Source: Actinopolymorpha pittospori (GTDB taxonomy: Bacteria > Actinomycetota > Actinomycetes > Propionibacteriales > Actinopolymorphaceae). Taken from it: DNA of 64,000 bases. Both the position numbers and the translations under genes were made by a program. Shown piece by piece: positions 52,242 through 61,560 of the stretch (position 1 is its first letter; every line of letters begins with the position of its first letter). The stretch covers positions 9,362,001-9,426,000 of the forward strand of contig NZ_JADBEM010000001.1 in the NCBI RefSeq assembly GCF_014873875.1, in the 5' to 3' direction. The notes under the pieces are model-generated. The model had not been told where the DNA came from. It ran no database searches and worked only from the letters and a program-made list of their open reading frames with translations.

Positions 52242-54032
52242 TCACTGGTAGGCCTTGGCCTGGATGCCGAAGAGTTCGGCGTAGGTGCCGGCTGCCGCCA
52301 TCAACTGCTCGTGCGATCCGACCTCGACGAGTCGGGAGCCCTGGAGGACGAGGATCAGGTCGGCTATCCGCACGGTCGAGAACCGGTGCGAGACGAGGAC
52401 CGTGATCCGTCCGCCGGTGGCGCCGCTGCGCGCCTGCCGGGCGAAGCTCTCGAACAGTTGGTGCTCGGTCTCCGCGTCCAGCGCGGCCGTCGGCTCGTCG
52501 AGGATCTGCAGCAGCGTTCCGTCGCGCATGAACCCGCGAGCCAGCGCCACCTTCTGCCACTGTCCGAAGGAGAGGTCGACGCCACCGTCCCAGGTCGGTC
52601 CGAGCTGGGTGTCCAGGCCAGACCGGAGTCGGGCGACGACGTCGTCGGCACCGGCCCGGCGTACGGCGTCCCGGACGGCCGGGCGCTGGTCCACGCGCGG
52701 CAGATCGCCGACCCCGATCGACTGGCTGGCCGGTAACTCGAAGGTGAAGAAGTCCTGGTAGGCACCGGCCATCCGGGCCCGCCAGTCCGCGGCCGGCAGC
52801 CGGCGAAGGTCGACACCGTCGACCACGATCCGGCCACTGGTCGGTTCGTAGAACCGGGACAGCAGCTTCATCAGCGTCGACTTGCCCGCGCCGTTGTCCC
52901 CGACGACCGCGACCACCGAGCCGGCGGGCAAGGTGACGTTGACATCCTCCAGCGCCCACCGGTCCGTGCCCGGATAGCGGAAGGACACCTGCTCCAGGGT
53001 GATGCCGTCGCGGAGGCGCTCGGGTATAACGCCGTCGGCGGTGTCGCGATGCTCGCTCGCGTAGGACTCGAGCCAGACGAGCCGCTGCGACGCGTCCAGC
53101 CACATCCGGACGAAGTCGGCGTTGCCGGCCGTCATCGCGACGTACTGCGAGAGCCGGCTCCCGGCGGTGACCACCAGGAGCACCTCACCCGCGGTCCCGG
53201 ACAGGACGGTCGCGGTCACCACCACGGCGGCGACGTAGGCGGCGGCGAAGAGGGACCAGGCGGCGGCCTGCCACCAGGCCGTCCGCCACCGGGAACGGGC
53301 GAGCGGCGCGTACCACGCCTCCCACGCCTCCCGGCGACGGCGTACCAGGTCGGCACCGATCCGGGAGATGCGGACCTCCTTGGCCGGGGCCTGGGTCGTT
53401 CCCACCATGAACAGGTGCCGGTGCCGCCGCTCGTGCGGTGCCACCGCCTCGGTGACGCGCTGGGTCACCGCTGAACGCCGAGCCGACACCCACACCGTCG
53501 GCAGCGCGAAGACCAGCAGTAACGCCATCGCCGGGTGCACGGACATCACCAGCGCCAGCGTGACGACCAGCCGCACCCCCGAGCCGAGCAGGCTGAACAG
53601 CGCGAGGTACATGTGGTCGAGCTGGAACGTCTGTTCCTTGAGCACCGAGAGCCGGTCGAGGTAGTCGGGTCGCTCCTGGTGCTCGATCGTGGGCACCCGC
53701 GCCTGCAACCGCGCGACATGCCCCTCCAGCGCCGCGCCCACCCGCATCCGGAACGTGCGCTGGACGCGGCCCGCGAGCGTCTGCAGCAGCCAGGATCCGA
53801 CTCCTGATCCGGCCAGGCCGAGGCAGCCGGCCAGGATCTTGGCGTTGTCCCCCTCCGCGATCCCGTTGGCGAGCAGTAACAGCCACAACGCGAAGAGGCT
53901 GTCGGGGACGGCCTCCAGGAGCGCCATGCCGAGGGAGAGCACGATCAGCTTGGGCTCGGCCTCGTAGGCGAGCCGCATCGAACGGCGCAGCGTCGGCAGG
54001 AACCTCGGCAGCTGCTCGGTGGTAGCGCTCAC
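52242..54032 (-). CDS. ABC exporter half-transporter, second subunit (TMD-NBD)
   Basis: 596 residues. A type IV ABC membrane domain of about six helices (residues 20-330) is followed by an ATPase with Walker A VVGDNGAGKSTLMKLL, signature LSFGQWQKVALAR, Walker B LLQILDEPTAALD and switch His in VLVSHRFSTVRIAD. The start overlaps the upstream exporter gene by 4 bases. Signature Gly to Phe (LSFGQ) differs from its partner LSGGQ, hinting at one consensus and one variant site as in heterodimeric exporters. The substrate is unknown. Confidence 0.9.
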   Translation of the reverse strand: MSATTEQLPRFLPTLRRSMRLAYEAEPKLIVLSLGMALLEAVPDSLFALWLLLLANGIAEGDNAKILAGCLGLAGSGVGSWLLQTLAGRVQRTFRMRVGAALEGHVARLQARVPTIEHQERPDYLDRLSVLKEQTFQLDHMYLALFSLLGSGVRLVVTLALVMSVHPAMALLLVFALPTVWVSARRSAVTQRVTEAVAPHERRHRHLFMVGTTQAPAKEVRISRIGADLVRRRREAWEAWYAPLARSRWRTAWWQAAAWSLFAAAYVAAVVVTATVLSGTAGEVLLVVTAGSRLSQYVAMTAGNADFVRMWLDASQRLVWLESYASEHRDTADGVIPERLRDGITLEQVSFRYPGTDRWALEDVNVTLPAGSVVAVVGDNGAGKSTLMKLLSRFYEPTSGRIVVDGVDLRRLPAADWRARMAGAYQDFFTFELPASQSIGVGDLPRVDQRPAVRDAVRRAGADDVVARLRSGLDTQLGPTWDGGVDLSFGQWQKVALARGFMRDGTLLQILDEPTAALDAETEHQLFESFARQARSGATGGRITVLVSHRFSTVRIADLILVLQGSRLVEVGSHEQLMAAAGTYAELFGIQAKAYQ

Positions 54033-55921
54033 GCGTCCCCCCTGACCGTCTCGGCGGTGCCGTCGGCGGGGTCCGTGGGGTCGGCCGGGTCGCCGCGGTC
54101 AGCCCCTGCGCCCCCTTCGGTGAAGCGCGCCGCCTGCAGGTCGAACATCGTCCGGTAGCGCCCGCCGGCCGTCATCAGCTCGTCGTGCGTCCCGAGTTCG
54201 ACGACGCGGCCGCCCTCCAGGACACAGATCCGGTCGGCGTGGCGGACGGTCGAGAACCGGTGCGAGACGAGGATCGTCGTCAGACCGCGGGTGGCGCGCA
54301 GGATCCGGTCGAAGACCTCCGCCTCACCTCGTACGTCGAGTTGCGCGGTCGGTTCGTCCAGGATGACCACCCTGGCGCCCTGGGCGACGGCGGCCAGGGC
54401 GCGGGCGAGCGCGACGCGCTGCCACTGCCCGCCGGAGAGGTCGGTGCCTCCGACGTACTGCTTCGACAGCACGGTGTCGAGTTCGGCGAGGCCGGACGCG
54501 CCCGCCTGCTCCAGCGCCGTACGTACGACATCGTCGGGTGCCCCGGAGGGCGCGACGTTCTCGCGCAGCGGGAGTTGGTAGCGGACGAAGTCCTGGAAGG
54601 CGGCGGCGATCTGCCCTCGCCAGGAGTCTGGCGCGAGCCCACGCAGGTCAACGCCGTCGGCGCGGATCGTCCCTGCGGTCGGGTCGTACAGCCGTGCGAG
54701 CAGCTTCACCAGGGTGGTCTTGCCGGCGCCGTTCTGCCCGACGATCGCGAGTGAGGTGCCGGCCTCGATCACCAGGTCGAGGCCGTCGAGGATGGGTCGG
54801 GAGTCCGCGCGGTAGGAGAACGACACGTTCTCGAACCGGATCTCGCGGGCCGGCAACCCGCCGGCGGACGCCGTGCCCGCGGGCAGGTCGCCGACGCCGC
54901 GCATCGCCGGCTCCAGGCCGGCGACCACCGGCACCGGCCGCGAGCCGTCGGCGAGCCACCAGTCGAACTCCATGGTGGCCAACGCGCTGACACCCACCGC
55001 CGCACCGGCGTAGGCAACCAGGAGGCTCAGCCCGAGCTCGCCGGTCATGGCCGCCCGCGCGAGTGACCAGTAGACGAGGCCGTTGCCGAGGACAAGGACG
55101 AGGAGGGTCACTGCGACGGACCGCTCCTTCAGACGCATGGCCTCCAGGGAGATGGCGAGGAGCGCCTTGCGCCGCTCGGTGAAGCGGGTCGCCGTCCACT
55201 CGGCCAGCCCGAACAGCCGGATCTCCTTGGCGGCCGGGGAGTCCACCGCCATCCGGTAGGCGTAGTCGGCGTGCCGCTGGTGCTCCTTGACCTCATCGGA
55301 ACGCCAGTCGTTCCACGCGATGCTGTCGCGGAGGAGGAAGCGCGGCGAGACCCAGGCGAGCAGCAGGGCCAGGCCGGCCCACCAGTGGAAACCGCAGACG
55401 ACGATCGCGGAGACGATGCCGGCGCCGAAGCTCACGAACCCCGAGCCGATGTAGCTCATGCAGACGCGCAGCTGCGGTGAGGTGATGCCGAGGTCGAAGT
55501 CGCGAGCCAGGCTGAAGTCGCTCGCGAGCTCGGGGTCTTCCAGGTGGGCGATGCCGACCGGGCCGACCGCCGCAGTGGCGAGTCGGTCCTGGAGGGAGGC
55601 GGCGGTCCGGTCACCCAGGTTGGTCCCGAGTTCGCTGTGCAGCGGACCGAGCGTCTGCAGCAGCGCGAAGAGGACACCCACCGCCGTGAGCGGCGCCAGC
55701 ACCGAACTCTCCTCCGCGATCGCCCCGACCAGCCAGCCGGTCACCACCGCGAGCGCCGGAGGAAGCGCCGACCGCACCACGATCAACGTCCACCAGGCGG
55801 CGGCCAGCCGGCGGTCGGCGCGCCACGTGGCGTGGAACAGAAGCTGCCACTCCGCCGAGCCACGCAGCCGGGTGAGCCATGCGCCCGGACCGGCACCGGT
55901 TGGGCGGACCGCTATCGCCAT
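54029..55921 (-). CDS. ABC exporter half-transporter, first subunit (TMD-NBD)
   Basis: 630 residues from ATG 55921, with GAGGCGGAG close upstream. The membrane domain includes WWTLIVVRSALPPALAVVTG and LLVAYAGAAVGVSALATM. The ATPase has Walker A IVGQNGAGKTTLVKLL, signature LSGGQWQRVALAR, Walker B VVILDEPTAQLD and VSHRFSTVRHADR. The C-terminal 30 residues are an Asp/Pro/Thr tail (GDPADPTDPADG). Overlap of 4 bases with the partner gene implies coupled translation and a heterodimer. Confidence 0.9.
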   Translation of the reverse strand: MAIAVRPTGAGPGAWLTRLRGSAEWQLLFHATWRADRRLAAAWWTLIVVRSALPPALAVVTGWLVGAIAEESSVLAPLTAVGVLFALLQTLGPLHSELGTNLGDRTAASLQDRLATAAVGPVGIAHLEDPELASDFSLARDFDLGITSPQLRVCMSYIGSGFVSFGAGIVSAIVVCGFHWWAGLALLLAWVSPRFLLRDSIAWNDWRSDEVKEHQRHADYAYRMAVDSPAAKEIRLFGLAEWTATRFTERRKALLAISLEAMRLKERSVAVTLLVLVLGNGLVYWSLARAAMTGELGLSLLVAYAGAAVGVSALATMEFDWWLADGSRPVPVVAGLEPAMRGVGDLPAGTASAGGLPAREIRFENVSFSYRADSRPILDGLDLVIEAGTSLAIVGQNGAGKTTLVKLLARLYDPTAGTIRADGVDLRGLAPDSWRGQIAAAFQDFVRYQLPLRENVAPSGAPDDVVRTALEQAGASGLAELDTVLSKQYVGGTDLSGGQWQRVALARALAAVAQGARVVILDEPTAQLDVRGEAEVFDRILRATRGLTTILVSHRFSTVRHADRICVLEGGRVVELGTHDELMTAGGRYRTMFDLQAARFTEGGAGADRGDPADPTDPADGTAETVRGDA

Positions 55922-55950
55922 CTCCGCCTCATTCCACCCGTCCCCGATCG

Positions 55951-56364
55951 CTATGCGTCGGCCGTGAGTGGTCCGGAGATCCACACCTCGTGGCCGTCCG
56001 GGTCGAGTACCGCGGCGTCGCGGACACCGTAGGGCTGGTCGGTCGGCTCGCGCCGCACGCCTCGCCCAGCACCGCGAAGCTTCTGCACGACCGCGTCGAC
56101 GTCGTCCACGCTCAGACTGATCACGACGCCGTACGACCCGGCAGGTGTGCCCGGCGTCGACTCGTCGAGTTGGTCCAGCATGACGGTGATCCGGCTGGGC
56201 GGCGGCGGGTCCGCCTGCGCCGGCCAACCACCGGTGGGAGCGAAGAGTTCCAGCATCGTCCCGAGGTCCTGGCCGCGCTCGAAGCCGAGCAGTTCCTCAT
56301 AGAAACGCGCCGACGCCTTCAGGTCGCGGCAGCGGATCGTCACGCCGTCGATGTGAATGCTCAT
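55951..56364 (-). CDS. VOC (glyoxalase-like) family protein
   Basis: 137 residues from ATG 56364, with GAGGTGAG seven bases upstream. Two beta-alpha-beta-beta-beta modules are visible: IDGVTIRCRDLKASARFYEE with LLGFERGQDLG, and ISLSVDDVDAVVQKLRGAG with AAVLDPDGHEVWISGP; the final Glu is a usual metal ligand. Function ranges from lyase to resistance binding protein. It lies divergent from an ArsR-type regulator across a palindrome, so it is a likely target of that regulator. Confidence 0.88.
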   Translation of the reverse strand: MSIHIDGVTIRCRDLKASARFYEELLGFERGQDLGTMLELFAPTGGWPAQADPPPPSRITVMLDQLDESTPGTPAGSYGVVISLSVDDVDAVVQKLRGAGRGVRREPTDQPYGVRDAAVLDPDGHEVWISGPLTADA

Positions 56365-56395
56365 GAAGCTCACCTCAGCAGTCGGGTTCGTGATC

Positions 56396-56417
56396 ATGCG
56401 CATTGCGCAGTGCGCAT
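56396..56417. promoter_or_regulatory. Probable ArsR-type operator in a divergent promoter
   Basis: The 22-base sequence ATGCGCAT-TGCGCA-GTGCGCAT is symmetric at 20 of 22 positions and contains TGCGCA three times. It lies 9 bases before the regulator start and 32 bases before the VOC start, where binding would block both promoters. Confidence 0.65.
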
Positions 56418-56426
56418 ACTAGTGAC

Positions 56427-57584
56427 GTGACGTCCCTGATACCAGTGCTCGCCGAGGCTCGACCCGCCCCCGTCCTGCGGGTCGCGGAGCCCACCCTCGC
56501 CGCGGCCATGCCGACCGCGATGCTGCTGGTCGACTACGCGTTGGCGTGGAAGTCCATGCCCACGCCGGAGTTGCAGGCACTGGCCGGGCAACTGCCGGAC
56601 TCGCTGGTCGAGGAGAGCTGGCCCGTCCGCGCGGCAATGGCACACGGCTCGGTCCTGCGCGGCGTGCTGTTGCACCAGCTCCCCGCGGACCATCCGGGCC
56701 ACACCGACTGGCTCGCGCTCCGTCGCTGGCTCGCGGCGCTGTCCGACGACTTCGTCCGCGGGCTCGTCGACTTCGGCATCGACTCGGTCATGCGCTACGG
56801 CCAACCCGCGCGCGATCCAGAGCCCACAGCGGCCCTGATCACCCCACTGACCGAACCGTCGCCGGCGATGCGCCGCGACGCCGCGGAGGTGCTCCGGCAC
56901 TGGAACGTCCCGGACCCGCAGGAGCGGGCCGGTGAACTGCTCGACCCGGGAACGTTCCGGTCGGCTCTGCTGAACCTGCTCGACGCGATCTGGGCCGGCT
57001 GGCTCGACCGCGCCTGGCACGACTCGCTGCCGGCGATGCGCGCCGCGGTCGCGGCCACGCTTTCACCACCGCCCGGCTGCGGTGCGGCGCAGTGGATCAG
57101 TCTCACGACCGGACTGCGGCCGGACGACCAGTACGCCGCCGCGGCCGAGGCCGCGACCGAACTCGTCGTGATGCCCTCCCCCGGTCTCGGTCGCAGCCTG
57201 TCCCTCTTCGCCGACCAGTCCACCTGGGTGCTCTTCACACCGAACGGATCAGCGGCGCGGGCCAGGGGCGCGGCGGCCGGCGCGTCCACTGGCACCGCAC
57301 AGCGCAGCGGCATCTCGGTGGGCCGGCTCGCGCAACTGGCGCCGGCCATGCATGCACTCGGTGACCGCACCCGGCTGGCCATCGCCCTGCACCTGCTGGA
57401 GAACGGCCCCCTCACGATGCAGCAACTCGCCGATGCGCTGGAGGTGCACCAGAGCACGATCTCCCGGCAGGTCACCATGCTGCGGCGGGCGGGGATGGTC
57501 TCCCTGCGCGACGACCGGCGCGTCGAGGTCCAGCGGGACACCATCCGCCAGACCTGCCAGACCCTGCTGGCCGCCCTGGACTGA
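56427..57584 (+). CDS. ArsR-type winged-helix regulator (DUF5937-like N-terminal domain)
   Basis: 385 residues from GTG 56427 (a TTG at 56403 would run through the operator). The C-terminal 80 residues form a winged-helix ArsR domain: HALGDRTRLAIALHLLENGP, LTMQQLADALEVHQSTISRQ, VTMLRRAGMVSLRDDRRVEV. The 290-residue N-terminal part is the helical DUF5937-type region found fused to such HTHs in actinobacteria. It is presumed to sense a small molecule and control the divergent VOC gene and itself. Confidence 0.85.
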   Translation: MTSLIPVLAEARPAPVLRVAEPTLAAAMPTAMLLVDYALAWKSMPTPELQALAGQLPDSLVEESWPVRAAMAHGSVLRGVLLHQLPADHPGHTDWLALRRWLAALSDDFVRGLVDFGIDSVMRYGQPARDPEPTAALITPLTEPSPAMRRDAAEVLRHWNVPDPQERAGELLDPGTFRSALLNLLDAIWAGWLDRAWHDSLPAMRAAVAATLSPPPGCGAAQWISLTTGLRPDDQYAAAAEAATELVVMPSPGLGRSLSLFADQSTWVLFTPNGSAARARGAAAGASTGTAQRSGISVGRLAQLAPAMHALGDRTRLAIALHLLENGPLTMQQLADALEVHQSTISRQVTMLRRAGMVSLRDDRRVEVQRDTIRQTCQTLLAALD

Positions 57585-57637
57585 CCGCCCTGGACTGGGC
57601 GCCCTGAGTTGGGCGCCCTGAGTTGGGCGCCGGCCGA

Positions 57638-59680
57638 TCACGTACGCCTGAGCGCGGCGTCCAGGTCGTCCAGGTGCCGCGCGACCGGACCGAGGGTGAC
57701 CAGCCCGCTGCCGGCTCCGGCCAGCTCCGCCGCCGCGGGAGCGAGTGCGGCGTGGGCGCGTTCCATCCTCGAACGGTCGCCGACGGCGATCGCCGCCCGC
57801 GCGGTCAGGCACCACAGCGCTTCGAAGAGCAGGTCGCGGGGAGGTTCGGGTACCTCCCGCAGTGCGGCGGCGGCCTCGCGGTGCTGGTCTCGGGCGAGGA
57901 GCAGCAGCGGTCGGGCCCAGGGTTCGTAGGGTCCCCAGTCGGTGTCGCGGTCGACCGCGTCGTCGTTCGGCGCGTCTCCGTCGGCCTCGTCGTCGGGTGC
58001 GGGCAGTCCGTGCCGGATCCGCAGGCACAGCAGCGCGAGGGGCAGCAGTCCCCGCTCCAGCCCCGGCATGCCGGCGCCGTCCAACGAGGTGGCGGCGCCA
58101 CGGTAGGCGGACTCCACCTCGGGCAGGGACGCGTCGCCGGACTCCGCGAGTCGCAGCGCGGCGTACCAACCGGTGAAGACGCCCACCAGCGGCAGCTCGT
58201 TGCGTTCGGCGAGGTGGTCCGCGGCGGCCGCGTGCCGGTCGGCCCCGGTGAAGTCGGCCAGCGCGGCGCGGGCCTGGAGACGGACGAGGTGTCCGAGCAC
58301 CTCGTAGGTCACCAGGCCGTGCCGGGCGGACAGGGCGACCAGTTCGGCGCCGATCTCGTCCCTGCGCGGGGCCAGACCCGCGCGCCCGAACGTCTGCATG
58401 AACACACCGTTGAGAACGAACGCGAGCAACGCGGGATCGTCCAGCCGACGGGCGATCCGCTCCGCCTGCTCGGCGGCCTGGGGCGCCCGCGCGGAGTGGG
58501 TACCACGCGACTCCAGCGCGACGGTGGCGAGCAACCGCGCCCGAGCGACGTCGTTCTCACCTGGTGCGAGCGCGGTCAGCGTCCGTTCGGCCGCCGCGAC
58601 CACCTGTGCCGCCTGCTCCGGGTCGTCGACGCGGGTCCAGATCGCGGGGACGTCGTACGATCCGATCACGCGGGCGGTCAGGTCCGCGTCGCCCAACTCC
58701 TCCGCAGCGGCGACGGCCGCCACGCGGTGTTCGCGAGCCGCCTGGAGTCCGCCGCCACCCGTCACCGCGAGACCGCGCAGCAGGCCGATGGTCGACTCTA
58801 GGCGCGCTCGAGCGCCGAAGGCGACGGTCCGGTCGTACGCGGCGGTGGCGCGGGCCCACACCTGGTCGGCCGTTCCACCCACACCTGCGGATCCGCCCAC
58901 TCCCCCGGATCCGCCCACTCCCCCGGTGAGGTGGTCGGCCTGGCGGAGGATGTCCGCCTCGAGCCGACGCAGGTCTGGGCCCGGATCCACGCCCAACTGC
59001 TCGACCAGCAGCGTGCGCGCCCGGCGCAGCACCGTGAGGGCGTCGCCCTGCCGGCCGGCGCGGTAGAGCGCGAGCGCCAGCAACCCCCAGGCGTTCTCGC
59101 GCCAGGGGTGCTCGGCGACGTGGGCGTCCAGTTCCGCCGCCGCCTCGGCCGGACGACCGAGGGTCAGGCGAGCCTCGGCCAACCGCTCGACCGCGTTCAG
59201 CCGCAGGTCTGCGAGGCGGGTGCGTTCGGCGCGGGCCCAGGCCTCCTCGGCGAAGTCGGCGTACGCGGGTCCACGCCACCAGCCGAGGGCGTCCTCCAGC
59301 AGCGACGGCACCGCCGCGGGCCGCTCCCGATCGGCGGCGGCCGCGGCCTGCTCGAAACGCCAGGCGTCGACGGTGTCGGCATCGGCGCGCAGCGCGTATC
59401 CCGGCCCTTCGGTGACCAGGAGCCGCGGTGCGGTGCGCGGCGGGCGATCGGGTTCCAGCACGCGGCGGAGCGCGGCGACGAAGGTGCGGACGGCGCCGAC
59501 CGCGTCCGTGGGCGGGTCCGTCCACAGATCCTCGACCAGCCGGGTGACCGGAACGACGCGGCGGCGGGCGATGATCAGCCGGGCGAGTACGGCGCGATGC
59601 CGAGGCCCCTTCAGGGCGATCGGCTCCCCGGCGTCGTTCCAGGCCGTGACCGGTCCAAGGACCCCGAACCGGACCCGCAC
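57638..59680 (-). CDS. SARP/AfsR-type regulator with BTAD domain
   Basis: 680 residues from GTG 59680, chosen because GGAGAGG stands nine bases upstream and the product then begins VRFGVLGPV like other SARPs; ATG 59743 is an alternative. An OmpR-type DNA-binding domain (GPRHRAVLARLIIARRRVVP ... AVRTFVAALRRVLEP) is followed by the BTAD domain (WRGPAYADFAEEAWARAE ... LEQLGVDPGPDLRRLEADIL) and a long TPR-like C-terminal part. No NB-ARC ATPase is present. A Gly/Val tandem linker (GGVGGSGGVGGSAGVGG) separates the halves. It faces a hydrolase gene across a repeat array. Confidence 0.88.
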   Translation of the reverse strand: MRVRFGVLGPVTAWNDAGEPIALKGPRHRAVLARLIIARRRVVPVTRLVEDLWTDPPTDAVGAVRTFVAALRRVLEPDRPPRTAPRLLVTEGPGYALRADADTVDAWRFEQAAAAADRERPAAVPSLLEDALGWWRGPAYADFAEEAWARAERTRLADLRLNAVERLAEARLTLGRPAEAAAELDAHVAEHPWRENAWGLLALALYRAGRQGDALTVLRRARTLLVEQLGVDPGPDLRRLEADILRQADHLTGGVGGSGGVGGSAGVGGTADQVWARATAAYDRTVAFGARARLESTIGLLRGLAVTGGGGLQAAREHRVAAVAAAEELGDADLTARVIGSYDVPAIWTRVDDPEQAAQVVAAAERTLTALAPGENDVARARLLATVALESRGTHSARAPQAAEQAERIARRLDDPALLAFVLNGVFMQTFGRAGLAPRRDEIGAELVALSARHGLVTYEVLGHLVRLQARAALADFTGADRHAAAADHLAERNELPLVGVFTGWYAALRLAESGDASLPEVESAYRGAATSLDGAGMPGLERGLLPLALLCLRIRHGLPAPDDEADGDAPNDDAVDRDTDWGPYEPWARPLLLLARDQHREAAAALREVPEPPRDLLFEALWCLTARAAIAVGDRSRMERAHAALAPAAAELAGAGSGLVTLGPVARHLDDLDAALRRT

Positions 59681-59825
59681 CGCCGACCACCTCTCCGGGG
59701 CTTTCCGGGCGTCGCCCTCCGGCCACGCTAGCGCGGCGCTCATCGGTTGCTCATCCACGCCCGGGAGGCTGAGGACACGGCCGCGCCGATCACCACCGGC
59801 CGGTACGGATCAGCACTGGCCTCCG

Positions 59826-59877
59826 CCGAACTCCACCGGACTCCACCGAACTCACCGAACTCACCGAACTCACCGAA
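59826..59877. repeat. Direct-repeat array of 9-10-bp CCGAACTC(C)A units
   Basis: Two 10-base units (CCGAACTCCA, CCGGACTCCA), three exact 9-base units (CCGAACTCA) and a partial unit occupy 59826-59877. They lie between the SARP gene and the hydrolase gene that starts at 59890. Confidence 0.85.
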
Positions 59878-59889
59878 AGGAACGGAACC

Positions 59890-60768
59890 ATGGCGCCTGC
59901 CATCGCCCACTTCGACTACCAGCGCGTTCCCGTCGCGGAGGGCGTCTCCCTCACCGCGGCCGTCGGCGGCACCGGGCCCGCGATCGTACTGCTGCACGGA
60001 TTCCCCCAGACCCACCTGATGTGGAGGCACGTCGCCGCCGACCTCGCGACCGACCACACCGTGATCTGCCCCGACCTGCGCGGTTACGGGGCCAGCGACA
60101 AGCCCACCGAAACCGACGCCACCACCTACTCCAAGCGCACCATGGGCGCCGACGTCGTCGCTCTGGCCCGCGCGCTCGGCCATGACCGGTTCGCCCTGGC
60201 CGGACACGACCGCGGTGCGCTGGTCGCGTTCCGCGCGGCGCTCGACCATCCCACGACGATCAGCCACCTGGCCTGCCTCGACGTACTCCCGACCCTGGAC
60301 ATGTGGGACGCCATGCACGGCACGTCGGCCGCGGTCGGTTTCCACCTCTACCTGATGGCGCAGCCACCGGGCCTGCCCGAACAGCTGATCGCCGCCGGCG
60401 CGGACGCGTTCTTCGGCCACTTCCTCGACGTCTGGACCAGGAACCCGGACGCGATTCCCGCCGACGTCCGCGCCGCCTACCTGGACGCGTCCCGCGCCGC
60501 GGTGCCCTCGATCGTGGCCGACTACCGCGCCTCGGCGGGCGTGGACGTCGAGCACGACCAAGCCGACCGCGCGGCCGGCAGGACGCTGGCGATGCCGGTC
60601 GCCGTTCTCCAGCAGGACTGGGGCGTCGCCCTCGGGTACGACGCCACGGCCCTGTGGGGCGCCTGGGCCTCGGATCTTCGGCACACCACGGTCACCTGCG
60701 GCCACTTCATGGCCGAGGAAGCGCCCACCGAGGTCAGCAAGGCGCTTCGTGACTTGCTGGCCCGCTGA
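59890..60768 (+). CDS. Alpha/beta hydrolase, haloacetate-dehalogenase / epoxide-hydrolase-like
   Basis: 292 residues from ATG 59890, behind AAAGGAACGGAACC. The nucleophile is an aspartate in FALAGHDRGALVAFRAAL. HGFPQTHLMWRHVA and DLRGYGASDKP provide the oxyanion and Arg features of fluoroacetate dehalogenase-like enzymes, and the histidine is in TCGHFMAEEAP. Asp nucleophile enzymes hydrolyse C-halogen or epoxide bonds. Control by the divergent SARP regulator through the repeat array is inferred from position. Confidence 0.88.
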   Translation: MAPAIAHFDYQRVPVAEGVSLTAAVGGTGPAIVLLHGFPQTHLMWRHVAADLATDHTVICPDLRGYGASDKPTETDATTYSKRTMGADVVALARALGHDRFALAGHDRGALVAFRAALDHPTTISHLACLDVLPTLDMWDAMHGTSAAVGFHLYLMAQPPGLPEQLIAAGADAFFGHFLDVWTRNPDAIPADVRAAYLDASRAAVPSIVADYRASAGVDVEHDQADRAAGRTLAMPVAVLQQDWGVALGYDATALWGAWASDLRHTTVTCGHFMAEEAPTEVSKALRDLLAR

Positions 60769-60801
60769 CCCTGCTGGCCCGTTGACCCCTTGCCCGCTGA
60801 C

Positions 60802-61560
60802 CTATCGCGTCGGCGCGAACGTCGCGGCACCGATGATGCCGGCGTCGTTGTGCAACTGCGCGGGTACGACGGTGGTGCGCAGCTTCATCCGGGGAAGGAA
60901 CTTCTCCGACTTCTTGCTGACGCCGCCGCCGATGATGATGAGGTCGGGCCACAGCAGTCGCTCCACCAGTTCGAGGTAGGCCTGCAGCCGTTGGGCGAAC
61001 TTCTTCCAGGAGAGTTCGTCGTGTTCTCGGACCGACTCGGCCGCCCACGCCTCGGCGTCCCCGTGGTGCAGGTGCAGGTGGCCGAGTTCGCTGTTCGGGA
61101 CGAGCGTCCCGTCGGAGAACAGCGCGCTACCGATCCCGGTGCCGAGGGTGACCATCAACACGACGCCGTCCCGGCCTCGCCCCGCGCCGAACCGCATCTC
61201 CGCGAGGCCCGCCGCGTCGGCGTCGTTCACCACCGCGACCGGCCGGCCGGTGGCCCGTCCGAACAGCTCGAACGCGTTGGTCCCGACCCACGCCGGGTCG
61301 ATGTTCGCCGCGGTCTCCACCACGCCGTCGCGGATCACGGACGGCAGGGTCAGCCCGACCGACCCCTCCACGTCGAGCTGGCTCAGCACCTTGCCGACCA
61401 CGTCCGCGACCGCGTCGGGGGTGGCCGGTGACGGTGTGGGCAACCGGACCCGGTCGGAGGTGAACTGGCCGGCCTCGAGATCGACCGGCGCGCCTTTGAT
61501 CCCGGTACCTCCGATATCGACACCGACGACGGATCCGCGCTTGGTCATGACACTGCTCAT
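60802..61560 (-). CDS. ppgK: Polyphosphate glucokinase
   Basis: 252 residues from ATG 61560, with GGGGAA five bases upstream. ROK-type ATP/polyP motif VVGVDIGGTGIKGAPVDLE, catalytic VVNDADAAGLAEMRFGAGRG, phosphate loop MVTLGTGIGSALFSDG, and the PPGK-specific LGHLHLHHGDAEAW and GGGVSKKSEKFLP. PPGK phosphorylates glucose with polyphosphate (or ATP) in the cytoplasm and is typical of actinobacteria. It is a single gene, convergent with the hydrolase. Confidence 0.96.
   Translation of the reverse strand: MSSVMTKRGSVVGVDIGGTGIKGAPVDLEAGQFTSDRVRLPTPSPATPDAVADVVGKVLSQLDVEGSVGLTLPSVIRDGVVETAANIDPAWVGTNAFELFGRATGRPVAVVNDADAAGLAEMRFGAGRGRDGVVLMVTLGTGIGSALFSDGTLVPNSELGHLHLHHGDAEAWAAESVREHDELSWKKFAQRLQAYLELVERLLWPDLIIIGGGVSKKSEKFLPRMKLRTTVVPAQLHNDAGIIGAATFAPTR

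Noticed and set aside
59826..59877. CRISPR array
   Set aside because: Units are 9-10 bases and contiguous, without spacers; no cas genes in the window.
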